This document shows positions 22,914 to 34,508 of a stretch of DNA of 64,000 nt, one piece after another (the first letter of the stretch is position 1; the number at the start of each line of letters is the position of its first letter). The stretch comes from Sarcophilus harrisii (lineage: Eukaryota; Chordata; Mammalia; Dasyuromorphia; Dasyuridae): positions 54,462,539 through 54,526,538 of the forward strand of contig NC_045427.1 of NCBI RefSeq assembly GCF_902635505.1, given 5' to 3'. The notes beneath the pieces are model-generated. The model did no database searches and was not told the DNA's origin. It saw only the letters and a program-made list of their open reading frames with translations. The translations under genes and the position numbers were made by a program.

Positions 22914-25245
22914 ACAGTTAATAATCATAACTGTAAATAGGAAGAACTCACCCATAAAATGAAGTGAGTAGCAGAATGGATTAAAAACCAGAATCTTTTG
23001 AATATGCTGTTTATACAAAACACACTTGAAACAGAGACATACAAAGTTAAAATAAAGGCTTGAAGCGGTAAAAACAGGGGTGGCAATCACAATCTCAGAC
23101 AGAGTGAAAACAATAGCAGACATAATTAAAAGAAATTTGTAGGGAAACTCTTATTTTGCTAAAAGGTACCATAGGCAATGAAGTAATATAAAAATGAAAT
23201 ATATATGCACCAAATGGCGTAGCATCCATATTCTTAAAAGAAAAAATTAAATGAACTACAGGAGAAAATAGACAGTAGAACTATATTGGGGGAGGATCTG
23301 AACTTTCTCCTCTTAAAACCAGATAAATTTAACCATAAAATCAACCAGAAACAAGTTAAATGAATAGAATTTTTTAAAAAGAAAAGATGCATTTTGGAAA
23401 AAAGTCAATAGGAATAGAAAGGAGCATTTCACCTTCACAAAAACTGAATTAAGGCATAAAAACCTCACAACCAAATTCAGAAAAGCAAAAATATTAAATG
23501 CATCTTTTTCAGACCATAATGAAATAAAAATATATTCAGTTAAGGGCCATGGATACATAGATTAAAAATTGGAAACTAAATCTAATCCTAAAAAATGAGT
23601 ACGTCATAGAACAAATCATAGAAACAAGAAAAAAACTTACAGAAAATGTAAAATACTAGGTAGTCTACCTGCCAAGACAAACCCAGGAATTACACGAACA
23701 CAATTAAAAATTACAAATAAAGACTGATCTAAACAGAGAAAAATCAATAGCTCATGGATAGGCCAAACCAATATAATAAAAGTAATAATTCTACCTAATT
23801 TAATTTATATATCCAATCAAATTACCAAAAAGTTATTTTACATCGCTAGAAAAATTTAAAAAACAGAATTCATCTGGGAGAGCAAAAGATCAAGATTATC
23901 ACAGAATTAATGAAAAATGTGAAGGAAGTTAGTTTAAGCAATAACAGATCTCAAACTATTATAAACTAGTAATCATCAAAACAATCGTACTGACTAAGAA
24001 AGTAGTAGATCAGTAGAAAAGATTAGATATATAATACATAGTAGTTAATGGCTATAATCATCTTATGTTTAATAAAAGATTTAAGATTCTAGGACAGGAA
24101 CTCTGTTGAAAATTGGCGGGGAAACTGGAAAGCATTTTGGCAGAAACTCGGCATAAACCAACATCATAGAAACTAGGTACAAACCAACATCTCACTATAC
24201 CAGGATCAGGTCAAAACGGGTATATGATTTAGATATAAAAGGTGATATCACGGTATATGATTTAGACATAAAAGGTGGTATCATAAGAAGGGGAGCAAGA
24301 AATACGTTACCTGTCAGATTTATGGATAAGAGAAGAATTTATGACCAAAGAAAAGAGAGAGCAAGCATTACGGGACATAAAATAGATAATTCTGATTACA
24401 TAAAATAATTACATAATAATAAAAATCACATAAAAGTTTTTTGTGTGAACAAAACCAATGCAGCCAAATTAGAAGAGAAACAGGAAACTAGGGGAAACTT
24501 TTTTTTTTTTAATGGCAAATTGCTCTGATGAAGATGAATATTTGAGTGAAATGGGTCAGTTTTATAAGAATGCAATTCATTCCCCAAATGATAGTCAAAG
24601 GCTATGAACAGGTGGTTTTCAGAGAAGGAAATTCACATGAAAAAATGCTCTAAATCACTAATGATTAAAAAAATGTAAAAACTTGGCAGATATTACCTTA
24701 TATATTTAACGATTAATATAAAAGGAAAATGGCAAATAATGGAGCATGTGTGGGAAAACTGGTACCTCAATACACTATTGGTAGAGTTGTCAATTGATCG
24801 GTTTAGCACCATGACCAAATGGCAATAAAATTATGCATATCCTCTGACTCAGTAATATCACTGCTAGGTCTGTATTTCAAAATAAGAAAAAGGAAAATAA
24901 CTTGTTTCTACAAAAATATTTATAAGTAGTTCTTTTTGCAGTGCAAAGAACTGGAAATTGAAGGGATGCCCAACAACTGAAGAATGGCTGAACAAGTTGT
25001 GGTGGACGGTTATGATGGAATACCACTGAGTTATAAGAAATAACGAGGAGAACGCTTTAAAAACCACCAGGGAAGACTCATAGACTGACACAAAACTAGT
25101 CAAATGCAGCCACAACACTATCATATAACTAACTGTGAAAGACTCGGCTATTCTCAGCAATATAACGATTGACTCATGATAAAGATCACAAAGAGTCCAA
25201 CGTGACTGAACAATCACCTATATTTGCTAGAGAAACTAAGCTTTG

Positions 25246-25369
25246 GATTTGGCCCCCAAGAGTGGACTGGATCGATGCGAGCCCAGAGTCTGGGGGAGGG
25301 TGCGTGTGAAGGGGATGTTTGTGGATGGAGATTAAGATTTAAATCAAATGAGAGCAGCTCCTCTCACAC
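25246..25369. other. Short unassigned intron stretch
   Basis: Purine-rich sequence between the L1 and an L2 copy. Confidence 0.3.
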
Positions 25370-25770
25370 ATACAAATTGTTGTTTGGCCTCTGAGACCCT
25401 TAATAAGCTAGTCCCTCCCACCTTTCTAATCTTCTTAGAATTACTCCCCAACACATCTTCAATCCAAGATATTGCATCTATTGACTGTTGGCGACTTCTC
25501 TGATTTGTCCCTTGTTCCTAGAATATTTCCCCTCCTCAAGTGCACCCACAGACTCTCGGGGCTCCCTTTAAGCCCCATCAAAAGTTCGCCTCTTACAAGA
25601 AGCCTTTCTCAACATCTTTTCATCCTAACGGCCGCCCTGAGGATTACTTCCTGTTCATCCTGCGTGTAACTGTCTGTGCAAGTGCGTTGCACACTGTCTC
25701 CCCGTCAGACTGAGCGGCTGGAAGCATTTTGGGTTGTTGCCTCTTTCGGGAACAACAATACGGGTTTTAA
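25370..25770 (+). mobile_element. L2 3' end next to the promoter CpG island
   Basis: L2-like blocks 'gtttggcctctgagaccctt', 'cttacaagaagcctttctca', 'actgtctccccgtcagactg'. It is GC-shifted towards the CpG island. Confidence 0.6.
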
Positions 25771-25879
25771 ATAGCCGATGTTTTTTTTTTTGGGGGGGGG
25801 GCCGCCGTTGCACGCTTTAAACCCCCAACGTGCTGGGCCCGAGAGGCCCCGTCCCGGCACCGCCCGCTGGGGGGCTCAC

Positions 25880-25982
25880 CTGCGCCGCTTATCAGCAGCC
25901 CCTCTCCGTTCCTGCAGTCCCCCGGCGCGCTCCCAGGCTCCGCCCCATCTTCCTGGCCCGGCGATCCCGATTCAGGATGCAT
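25880..25982 (-). CDS. DNAAF1: DNAAF1 coding exon 1 (N terminus)
   Basis: ATG at 25982-25980 begins M-H-P-E-S, and human DNAAF1 (as recalled) begins M-H-P-E-P. The 34 complete codons give a Gly/Glu/Pro-rich N terminus. The exon ends at 25880 with GCAG before the donor GTGAGC and leaves one base, which completes a Glu codon at the exon 2 start (3173). The base at -3 of the ATG is A. The frame stays open upstream, but no other ATG is near, so this start is preferred. The gene acts in cytoplasmic preassembly of axonemal dynein arms. It shares its promoter with HSDL1. Intron 1 is about 22.7 kb and full of LINEs. Confidence 0.88.
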
Positions 25983-26388
25983 GTTTAGATCTGCCAGCAC
26001 ATTCGGGCGCCGTGGTCAAGCCTCCTCCCCTCCCCCCTTTAACGAGCACACGCCAAAGTCTGGGCGAGTCCTCCCCCGGGAGACCCCCGTCCGTCAGAGG
26101 ACAGTGTTAGAAGGCCCCGCCCACCCGCGCCCCTCCGTGCTACAGGCAGGGAGGCCGAGGCAAAGGGGAGAGAGCCACCGGCTCGAGACACCACAGCTCA
26201 AGTGTGGAGCAGGACCGGGGCGCTTCTCCCCTTCCCGGACGCCTCCCCTGGGGGGCCCGCTCCAGAGCCCTGCCCGCCCCCTCTCCCGGCGCGCTGCCGA
26301 CTGAGCAGCCCTCCCCGGGCCAACCCTTTCCCTTGGGCCTCCGCCGGCAGCAGTGGCCGCGCCGCAGCTGCGCCCTAACGCTTCCCCC

Positions 26389-26402
26389 GTCGCCTAGACA
26401 AC
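26389..26402 (+). promoter_or_regulatory. RFX X-box-like site
   Basis: GTCGCCTAGACAAC: half-sites GTCGCC and GACAAC with a 2-base spacer. Against the X-box consensus GTNRCC(N0-3)RGYAAC only one position differs (A for G in the second half). It lies about 407 bp upstream of the DNAAF1 ATG, inside the shared promoter. RFX factors with FOXJ1 activate motile-cilia genes, which fits DNAAF1. Function is inferred, not shown. Confidence 0.6.
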
Positions 26403-26466
26403 CGCCGCGGCCGCGCGCCCGGCCGGCCCAGTGATGCCAACGGCTCCGCCCCGCGCGGGCCGCGGT

Positions 26467-26472
26467 CACGTG
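26467..26472 (+). promoter_or_regulatory. CACGTG E-box (USF/MYC type)
   Basis: Palindromic CACGTG preceded by GT, giving GTCACGTGG, a good USF-type site. It is about 80 bp before the HSDL1 exon 1 donor, so close to the likely HSDL1 start site. Confidence 0.5.
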
Positions 26473-26474
26473 GG

Positions 26475-26551
26475 GGGCGCGGCGCGGCTGGGCGTGGCGC
26501 TATCCCCGGACTGGCAGCGCCCGCGGCTGGAGGGGCCCCTTGGAACTGCAG
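26475..26551 (+). other. HSDL1: HSDL1 noncoding exon 1 (3' end defined by donor)
   Basis: The sequence GAACTGCAG ends at 26551 and is followed by GTAAGG, a near-consensus splice donor, in the CpG island and on the strand of HSDL1. The 5' limit is a guess, as no transcript start can be read from sequence. The first coding exon has 15 bases of 5' UTR after its acceptor, so at least one upstream noncoding exon is required. Confidence 0.55.
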
Positions 26552-27400
26552 GTAAGGCCTGCGGCGACCCCGGCCGGGGCCCCGCCCCCGCCCGAGCGGC
26601 TCCCTTCCCCCCTCGGATCCCCCGCCGCGGGGAAGCCTCCCGACCGTCCCTCGGCTCGTTCCCTCCCCGCCCGAACCCCCACCTTCTCCCGAGCGCGAAC
26701 CGAACCCTCCCCGCGCCGCGTCCCCTCCCCGGCCTGAGCCCTCGCCTTCTCTGCGCGCCCCGCGCCCGAGCCCCCCTGCCGAGCGTCACGTCCCTCTCCT
26801 TCGCTGCCGCGAAGGCCCTCCGGAGCTCCGGGTCTGGGGACGCTCCCCTCCCCCCTTCTCCCGAGCCCCTCCCCCGTCCTCTCCTGCGCCGGGCCCTTCC
26901 CTGAGCCCTCCCTCTGGCGTCGGCCCCATCCTCTTCGGAGGATGCCCCCTCCCTCACCTGCTGCGCCCCGCCCCCAGCCTAGCCTCCCCATTTTCTGTGA
27001 GCCCCCTGCCCCTCTCGCGCCCCGCCCCTGAGCGATACCCCCTCCTCAGCCCCGCCCTTGCCCGAGCCCTCCTTCCCCTGCGGAGACTCCCCGCGCAGCG
27101 CCGCCCCTCCTTTCCCGCTAGGTCCAGCGCTAGCCCCCTCCCCATGGGAGGCTTCCAAATCTGACCCCTGGCATAGCGCTGAGTCCGCGCCCCGCCGCCA
27201 CCCCGCTCCCTTCCCTTGTCTGTGCCAGTCTGGCCCAGCTCGTTGCGGCTTCCCGGCCTTGAGACCCCCGCGACCCCCGCCCACCGGGCCATCCCTCCAG
27301 CCGCCGGCGGCGCGGTTCTCTGGGCCGTCCCTGGGGCTGCCCCTCCCCCCCGGTTCAGGGGCCCAGGATCCACTTTGGCATGCTGGTGAGCTTCAGGTTC

Positions 27401-28445
27401 CGGGGCTCACCTTTGCGAGCCTCTTGTTTCTTAGTTTTTAACAAGAAGTACTTTTATATTGAGATTTTTATAGTTTAAAAATGACTTTAGGAAGGAAAAG
27501 ACACTAATGCACCAGTTTGGCGTTTCTTAGGTTAAGAATTGGCAAAACTCTGCCAAAAATGTTGAGCGTGATCTCAGTGCAGGCTTATTGATGACAGATG
27601 ACAAGAATAGGGAGCACGTTTCTTAATGAGACATTCCTCTATGGTACACTTAACCTCAGTTTTTTCACAACATGCCTTTTGGGAGGGGAAAGTGCTATTG
27701 TTATTTAAATTCACTTCGCAACTAGAGAACACTAGAGAGGAAGGACTCGCCTCCAAGGTTTGGTGGTGAGTCTCTGCCACTGGAATCCAGGTCTCACGCC
27801 TCTGATCCAGTCACTCTTTCCACTAGATAAATAGGCTGTGGTGTCTCAGCCTTTCCCAGTCACTGATACACCAAAATTTGGCGAAGGGAAACTAAGAAGG
27901 ATCAGTGCCATACCGATTAAAAGTTGGGACACAGAGGCTGAGAAGGTGGCTTCAATGACTAGGGTTTTCTTGCAGCATACCTCATTAAGTGATATTCAGT
28001 TTATTCATTGGATACATTTATTGGCTGGCCTGTCTACAGGGAGCACTGTACTAGATGGTAAGGGAAAAAAGCCATGGCCCCCTGGCCATGAGGAACTCGT
28101 ACTCTAGATGAGGCATAAAAGGCTGGAGTAAGCATCGTGATGATTATTTAATAAGGGGACTGGAATTTGAATCCCAGGCCTGCTATTGACTGGAACTGGT
28201 GAGCACGTTATTACTGCTTCCCTGCGAGCTCAGCTCCCTCTGAAAAGTGAATGGGTTGGACTAAAAAGCTTCTAAGATCTTTTAGAGCTTGAGACTATGA
28301 CCCTGTGAGCTACCTCTACAGTTCCTTTTCCCTATAACCCTATAATTCTGTAAACTCAAAATAGTTGTTACAGACAACTATTATGGGGACTTCAATTTAA
28401 GGACTGGATTGATAAAGGAAGACTAAATGTAAGGCACAAGACAGG
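27401..28445. other. HSDL1 intron 1, start; old repeat remnants
   Basis: 27401-27970 is unassigned. 27980-28140 resembles an antisense L2 tail. 28150-28340 resembles a MIR-type SINE with the tail 'gggttggactaaaaagcttc'. Confidence 0.4.
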
Positions 28446-28459
28446 GTTTCGGGGGGGGG

Positions 28460-29620
28460 GGGAGAAAAGCATTCTAGAAATGGGGGCCAGGAACCTGACA
28501 CATAGTACAGGATTGCTACAAGATTGGAGAATAGTAAATGTGTGCCCATTTTGGAAAAGGAAAGAACATCACCTTCAAACTACAGGCTTGTTAAAATGAC
28601 TTTGATTCTTAGGAAAATACTAGAGTAGATTATTAATGAGATTATTAGGAAACATCTAGAAAAAAAGACTTGTTGCAACTTCACCAAGAATAGATCATGC
28701 CTTTTTCTTCATTGCCTTTTTTTTTTGGAAAAAACAGGATTGCTAAGCTAGTAGACAAGAATGCTGAGGATAGAAGTTATTTAAATTTTAGCAAAGCTTT
28801 TGATCAAGTTTAACATACTATTTTGTGGAGAAGATAAAGATGACCTATAAACTCATAACTAATTGGCAGGCTAGACTAATAGGATAGATATGAATAGGCT
28901 TCTGATGTAATCTCCATCTCCCAGGATTCTGTATTGAGCCTTTATTTTTTGTCATACTTATCATGACTTGGATACAGGGCATGCTTATCAGATTTGCAGA
29001 AAGTTGGGAGCTAACACATTGGATGTCAGTCAAAATCTGGAGGTCTGGACAAGCTAGAATGTTAGATTGAATTCTAATAAGTTGAAATTAAATAAGGATA
29101 AATGTAAAATCTTACATTTGGATACAAAATTTTCAGCTTTCCAAGTACAAGATGTCCTGAAAAAGATCTGAGGATATTAGTGGACTGCAAGCTCAATTAG
29201 GAGTCTGCATTGGGCTTTGCCAGCCAAAAAACCTAATTGAATGTTGGGCCGCAGTGAGTGGTTTGGCCTCCAGAATGGGAGCTGAAGGCCCTCTTGTATG
29301 TACTCCACCACTTCCAGGCCTCATCCAGAGTATTGTGTTCAGTTCTGAACCATTCAGTGTAAGAAGGACGCTAGATGGGTGTAAAGTCTGCAGAGCAGGG
29401 CCACTGGGTGGTGATGGGCCGTATGCTCATATGGGGAAGGAAGGGGAAAAGGGCATGGTAAGCTTAAAGAAGAGAAGAGGCAGTGATTGGAAGGCCGGCA
29501 TGTGGAGCTGGCGAAGGAGACTGGCTCTGCTTGGCCCACGGGACAGCCATTAGTGAGGAGCAGGCAGGTGTGATGTTCGGAGAAGCTGTGGTGAGGGGGA
29601 GGGAGGGAGGGAGGCATTCC
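28460..29620 (+). mobile_element. CR1/L3 LINE, ORF2 to 3' end
   Basis: Degraded reverse-transcriptase coding blocks: 'tttagcaaagcttttgatca' encodes the SKAFDQ motif, preceded by 'actacaggcttgttaaaatg'. Followed by the 3' region 'ggtttggcctccagaatggg' and 'agtattgtgttcagttctga'. The frame is broken throughout. A G-homopolymer precedes it at 28450-28461. Confidence 0.7.
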
Positions 29621-30878
29621 TGGCAATCTTAACATCATGTGGACACACTGAAGTGCCCCGCTTGTTGTGGGACTGACTGCCTTCCCTTCTTTTCCTCCTC
29701 TCCCCACCTCCCCCCCAGCCCTGGAGCTTATCCTTTTACATCCATTCAAGTACATTGAAAACTCACTATTTGAACATTGTTGGGGGTTCTAGTTTTTTAG
29801 GAGTTCTAAGAACCATTATTATATTTATACAGTTTCTCTTACCTTTGATTCCTTTCCCTCTGGAATAATTGTTACTCGGGCTAGTTAAGATAGACTTACC
29901 TTTTTTCTTTTGTTCTCTTGTGAGGAGTTTGAAGGATGGAGCCATCAAATTTCTTCATTTTAATCCAAGTTTTAAAAAGATTTTGAAAATATTCATTGTA
30001 TTCTGCTTGACTTTTTGGCTATATATATATATATTTTTTTTTTTTACTCTTTTTGGTACAATAAATTTCTTCAGTGATTCTTCTTCCAGAACTTTGTCTC
30101 GTACAGATTTTATAGCAATTTTTTCTACTTTCTACCTTGCCCAGCTGTTAAAGAGTCAGGTAAACAACAAGTTGGAAGTAATAGAATTATAAAAAATTTG
30201 GATTTCCTACTGGTAGAATTGGTCACGATCCTTACGTTTTCTCTTGATATGATCTGAAAAATTGGGAAACTAGTTTTGTATTGCTCTCTCTGTACAGGAA
30301 AAAATAACCAGTGAAGAGTGTGATAGAAAGACTACTGAACTGCGAGTTAAGATGCCTGGTGTCTTGTATTGTAATTCATTTCTGCTCCTAACTAGTTAGG
30401 TGATCTTTGGCAGGTTATTTCTTTTCTTCAGCTGGCCTTTAGATAGCTCATCTGAGGTCAGATTTATCTTCATGCAGGCTGTGTGACTGGGCAAATCATT
30501 TATGTAAATGTATCTATGCATTTAATTGTCTAGCATTACTTTGTCCATTAATAACAATAGGTATAATAATAGCATTTACTTTTCAGGAGTAGTAGGAGGT
30601 TAAAGTGAGATAATATTTGCAAGTCTTAAGATGATATGAAAATGCTAACCACTATTAGTAGTAGTAGTAGTTATCACTTCCAAATTCTAATTCAAACAAA
30701 AATGACAGTGTTTAAGGGAACTTTGTTATCCTATGTTTTTATGAGAAAACATAATTCTAATTCCAAAGAGCAGACAAGTTTATAATTAGAAACTACTCTT
30801 ATAAGATTCTCAGTAGAGCTTTTTATCCCTGAAATTCTAGTAGAAACCCACTTATATTGGTAGGACAGGATGAATGAC
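29621..30878. other. HSDL1 intron 1, no secure feature
   Basis: A MIR-type SINE on the plus strand is probable at 30320-30480 ('gttaagatgcctggtgtctt', 'aggtgatctttggcaggtta') with a second core-like piece near 30540-30660. The rest is unassigned. Confidence 0.35.
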
Positions 30879-31360
30879 TGTGGAAGGATGCTCAGTAGAA
30901 ATAAGGAAATTATTAGGAAGAGTTAGATTGAGGGAAAAATAAAGAATTTCATGTTGGACCTTCTGTTGACTTGGAGATTCTTGGACTTTTGAGGTAGAGT
31001 TATACAGCAGGTAGTAATATAGATCTGGATGGAACTCAAGAGCTCAATGAAAACGAGGTATATAGGTTGTGGTAGTTGTCTGCAGTTAGATGATAATTGA
31101 ACCTATGGGAGCAATGAGGTAATCAAGAGGGAGAATATAAAGAAAGAAAAGAAGAGGGCCTGAAAAACTCAAGCCTCAGTTATACTTGTAGACTGACAAG
31201 GAGCAGTCAGACAAGAGGTAGAAGACCCAGAAGAGAACAGTATGGTGGGAACAGTATGTGGAAGGAGGAAGAGGTAGTTAGCAGTATCAAAAAACTTGAG
31301 ATGTTAAGAGTAGAGGACAGAGGAAAAAAAAATATCATTCAGTGAGGTTGGACTAGATGT
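30879..31360 (-). mobile_element. L2 ORF2 fragment, source of a local inverted copy
   Basis: Antisense L2: 'gatgataattgaacctatgg' corresponds to the region around the catalytic YADD motif, and 'aaggagcagtcagacaagag' follows. Bases 30879-31121 recur inverted at 32380-32618 at about 90 percent identity. Confidence 0.65.
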
Positions 31361-32379
31361 TCTCTTAAGATTTCTATAAACCCAGCACTTTTTTGTGGTG
31401 GCAAGGAATTGGAAATTAAGTGGGTGTTAAGTGGGTGCGTATCAGTTAGGGAATGGCTGAATAAGTGAATGCAATGGAATATTATTGTTCTATAAAAAAT
31501 GTCGAGATAAACCTTTGGTTAATTTGATTAGAAGAAGGAAAGAAGAAAACCAAATAAAAATGAAAAAGGCAAATTTACAACCAGTGAAGAGAAAATTAAA
31601 GTAATAATTAGGAGCTATTTTGCCCAATTGTGTGCCAATAAATCTGGTAATCTAAGTGAAATGGATGAATATTTATAAAAACAAAAATGTATAAAAATCT
31701 GCTCAAATTGGCAGATGAGGAAATACATTACTTAAATAGTCCCATTTTAGAAAAAGAAATTGAACAAACCATTAGTGAACTCGCTAAGGAAAAAAATCAC
31801 CAAGGACAGATGGATTTGCAAGTGAATTCTACCAAACGTTAAAAAAACAATTAATTACAACACTATCCAAACTATTTTGAAAAAATTAGGAGAAGAAAGT
31901 TCTATCAGATTGTTTTTATGATATAGATATAGTGCTGTTACTTAAACTAGGAAGAGCCAAAACAGAAAAAGAAAATTATAGACCAGTTTCCTTAATGAAT
32001 ATTGATGCAAAAATCTTATATAAAATATTAGCAAATTATATAAAATACAGCAACTTATAACCAGGATAATACACTAATATCAAATAGGATTTATACTAGG
32101 AATGTAGGGCTGTTTCAATATCAGGAAAATTATCTGCATTGGCTATATATATAGCCAGTATATAGCATTAGCTGTATAAATAATCAAACTAACAAGTTAT
32201 TATTATGTCAATAGATTAAAAAAGTTGACAAAATCCAATAAACACTAAGAGCACAGGAATAAATGGATTTTTCCTTAAAATGATAAATTACATCTACCTA
32301 AAACCACCAGCAAGCATTATATATAAAGGGGATAAACTAGAAGCATTCCAATAAAATTGGGGTAAATCAAGGTTGCCAA

Positions 32380-32618
32380 TACCTCATTGCTCCCATAGGT
32401 TCAGTTATCATCTACCTGAAGACAACTACCATAATCTACATATCTTGTTCTCATTGAGCTCTTGAGTTCCAGATCTATATTACTATCTGGTGTATAATTC
32501 TACCTCAGAATTCCAAGAATCTCAAAGTCAACAGAAGGTCCAACATGAAATTCTTTATTTTTCCCTCAATCAAACTCCTCCTAATAATTTCCCTATTTCT
32601 ATTGAGCATCCTTCCACA
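32380..32618 (+). repeat. Inverted copy of 30879-31121 inside the L1
   Basis: Reverse complement of 30879-31121 over about 240 bp at roughly 90 percent identity by eye, including non-L2-diagnostic blocks such as 'tgaaattctttatttttccc'. Followed by a (TA)n tract at 32630-32672. Confidence 0.75.
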
Positions 32619-32629
32619 AGGAGCTCAAA

Positions 32630-32630
32630 A

Positions 32631-32672
<42 letters not shown>
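32630..32672. repeat. (TA)n microsatellite
   Basis: About 20 TA units directly after the inverted copy. Confidence 0.9.
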
Positions 32673-32673
<1 letters not shown>

Positions 32674-34508
32674 CATAAAGACCTATATTTGAACATTATA
32701 ATGAGCAGTATAATATATATAATAATTTGCCCATTATCACCACTATATCAGTATTGCATTAGAAATATTAGCTTTAGCAATAAGAGATGAAAAAGAAATT
32801 GAAGGAATTAGAGCAGATGAGGAAATAAAATTAATACTCTTTGCAGATGATATAATGGTATATTTAGAGAATTGTAGAGAAACTACTAGAAATAATTAAC
32901 AACTTTTAATAAAGTTTCAGGATATTAAATCCATATAAATCATTGCCATTTCTATGTGTTAACAACAAAGTCTAGCAGCAAGAGATAGAAAGAGAAATCC
33001 CATTTAAAATAACTGGATAATATAAAGTCTTTGTGAGTTTACCCACCACGACAGAGCCAGGAACTATATGAACACAATTTCAAAACACTTTTCACACAAA
33101 TAAAGTTAAAGCTAAACATTTAGAAGAATATCTCACACTTATGGGTAGGCCAAGCTAATATAATAAAAATGACAGTTCTTCCTAAATTAATCTGCTTATT
33201 CAGTGCCATGTCAATCAAACTGCCAAGAAATTACTTTATAGAGCTAGAAAAAATAATAACAAAATTTATCTGGAAGAACGAAAGGTAAAGAATTTCAAGG
33301 GAAGTAATGAAAAAAAATGCAAAGGAAAATAGCCTACCTGTACCAGACCTAAAATTATATTATAAAATAGCGGTCATCAAAACCATTTTGTATTGGCTAA
33401 GAAATAAAATAGTGGGTTAGTGGAATAGGGTAGGTTCACAAGACAACAGTAGTCAATGACTATAGTAATCTAATATCTGATAAACCCAAAGATTCCAGCT
33501 CTGAAATAAGTACTGACTATTTGACAAAACTTGCTAGGAAAATTGAAAAATAGTATGGCAGAAACTACTCATTGACCAACACCTAATACTCTATACCAAA
33601 ATAAAGTTGAAAGGGTTCATGATTTAGATATAAAAGGTGATACTATAAGCCAATTAGGAGAGGAAGGGGATAATTAGCTCACAGATCTTCCTCAGAAGGG
33701 AAGAATTTATAGCCAAAGAACTAGAGAACGTTATGAAATGCAAAATGGATAATTTTGATTATATTAAATTAAAAAAATTGTACAAATGAAATAAACACAG
33801 ACAAGATTAAAAGGGAAGCACTAACATGGGGAAAATTTTTTACACCCAATGTTCCTGAAAAAGACCTCAGGAAATAGAGAATTGATTCAAATTTATAAGA
33901 ATACAAGCCATACCCCAGTTGATAAATGGTCAAAGGACATAAACTAGCAATTTTCAGATGAGGAAATTAAAAAACCATTTCAAGTCATGAAAAAATGCAT
34001 TAAATCACTATTGACTAGAAAACTGCAAATAAAGACAACTCTGAGATACCACTTCATACCTCTCAGATTGAGTAAGATGATAGGAAAAAGATATGGGTAA
34101 GTGTTGGAGGGGATGTGGGAAAACTAAGAAATTAATACATTGTTGGTGGAATTGTAAACTGATTCATCCATTCCTGAGAGCAATTTGGAACTATACCCAA
34201 AGGGTTATCAAACTGTGTGTACCTCTTGATCCAGCAGTTTCTACTGGGCTTGTAGCACAGAGATCATAAAGGAAAGAAAGAGACCTACATGTGCAGAAAT
34301 GTTTGTAGCACTGAGTGGATGCCCATCAGTTGGGGAATGGCTGAATAAGTTATGGTATATGAATGTTATGGAATATTATTGTTTTGTAAGAAATGACAAG
34401 CAGGCTGATTTTAGAAAAGCTTTGGAAAGATTTACATGAACTGATGCTAAGTGAAGTGATTAGAACCAAGAGAACACTGTATACAGCAATGATGATCAAC
34501 TGTGATAG

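Larger units (their letters stand above)
20540..25245 (+). mobile_element. Older L1 host of a nested insertion stack
   Basis: ORF1-type sequence (20540-21290), inter-ORF region (to 21886), ORF2 start at about 22923 ('aatcataactgtaaatagga') with endonuclease-like sequence to about 23570, then a jump to the ORF2 C-terminal region ('ggataggccaaaccaatat' at 23759) and the 3' end to about 25245. The reverse-transcriptase core is deleted. A 34-bp tandem duplication lies near 24215-24285. Insertions: SINE 20979-21131 and L1 21887-22913, the latter carrying an LTR. Confidence 0.75.
25800..27400. promoter_or_regulatory. CpG island: bidirectional DNAAF1/HSDL1 promoter
   Basis: Dense in CG and GGGCGG/CCGCCC-type motifs, in sharp contrast to AT-rich flanks. 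It contains DNAAF1 exon 1 (minus) and the HSDL1 exon 1 donor (plus), so the two genes are transcribed divergently from it. As recalled, the two human genes are likewise head to head and a few hundred bases or less apart. Long open frames on both strands here are GC artefacts. Confidence 0.85.
31380..34508 (+). mobile_element. L1 ORF2 and 3' end, rearranged
   Basis: 31380-31510 is a separate L1 3' piece. From 31511 comes ORF2 sequence with the reverse-transcriptase block 'agaccagtttccttaatgaa' (RPVSLMN) and, after an interruption, 'tctttgcagatgatataatg' (the FADD motif) at 32840. It continues to the C-terminal GEWLNKLWYMNVMEYY region at 34340 and stops at 34508 where a minus-strand L1 abuts. 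Many stops break the frame. 32120-32740 holds foreign sequence. Confidence 0.8.

Noticed and set aside
26431-26991. Long overlapping open frames on both strands (up to 163 codons)
   Set aside because: They lie in a CpG island, where stop codons are rare. The peptides are Arg/Pro/Gly-rich, overlap on both strands, and match nothing recognised.
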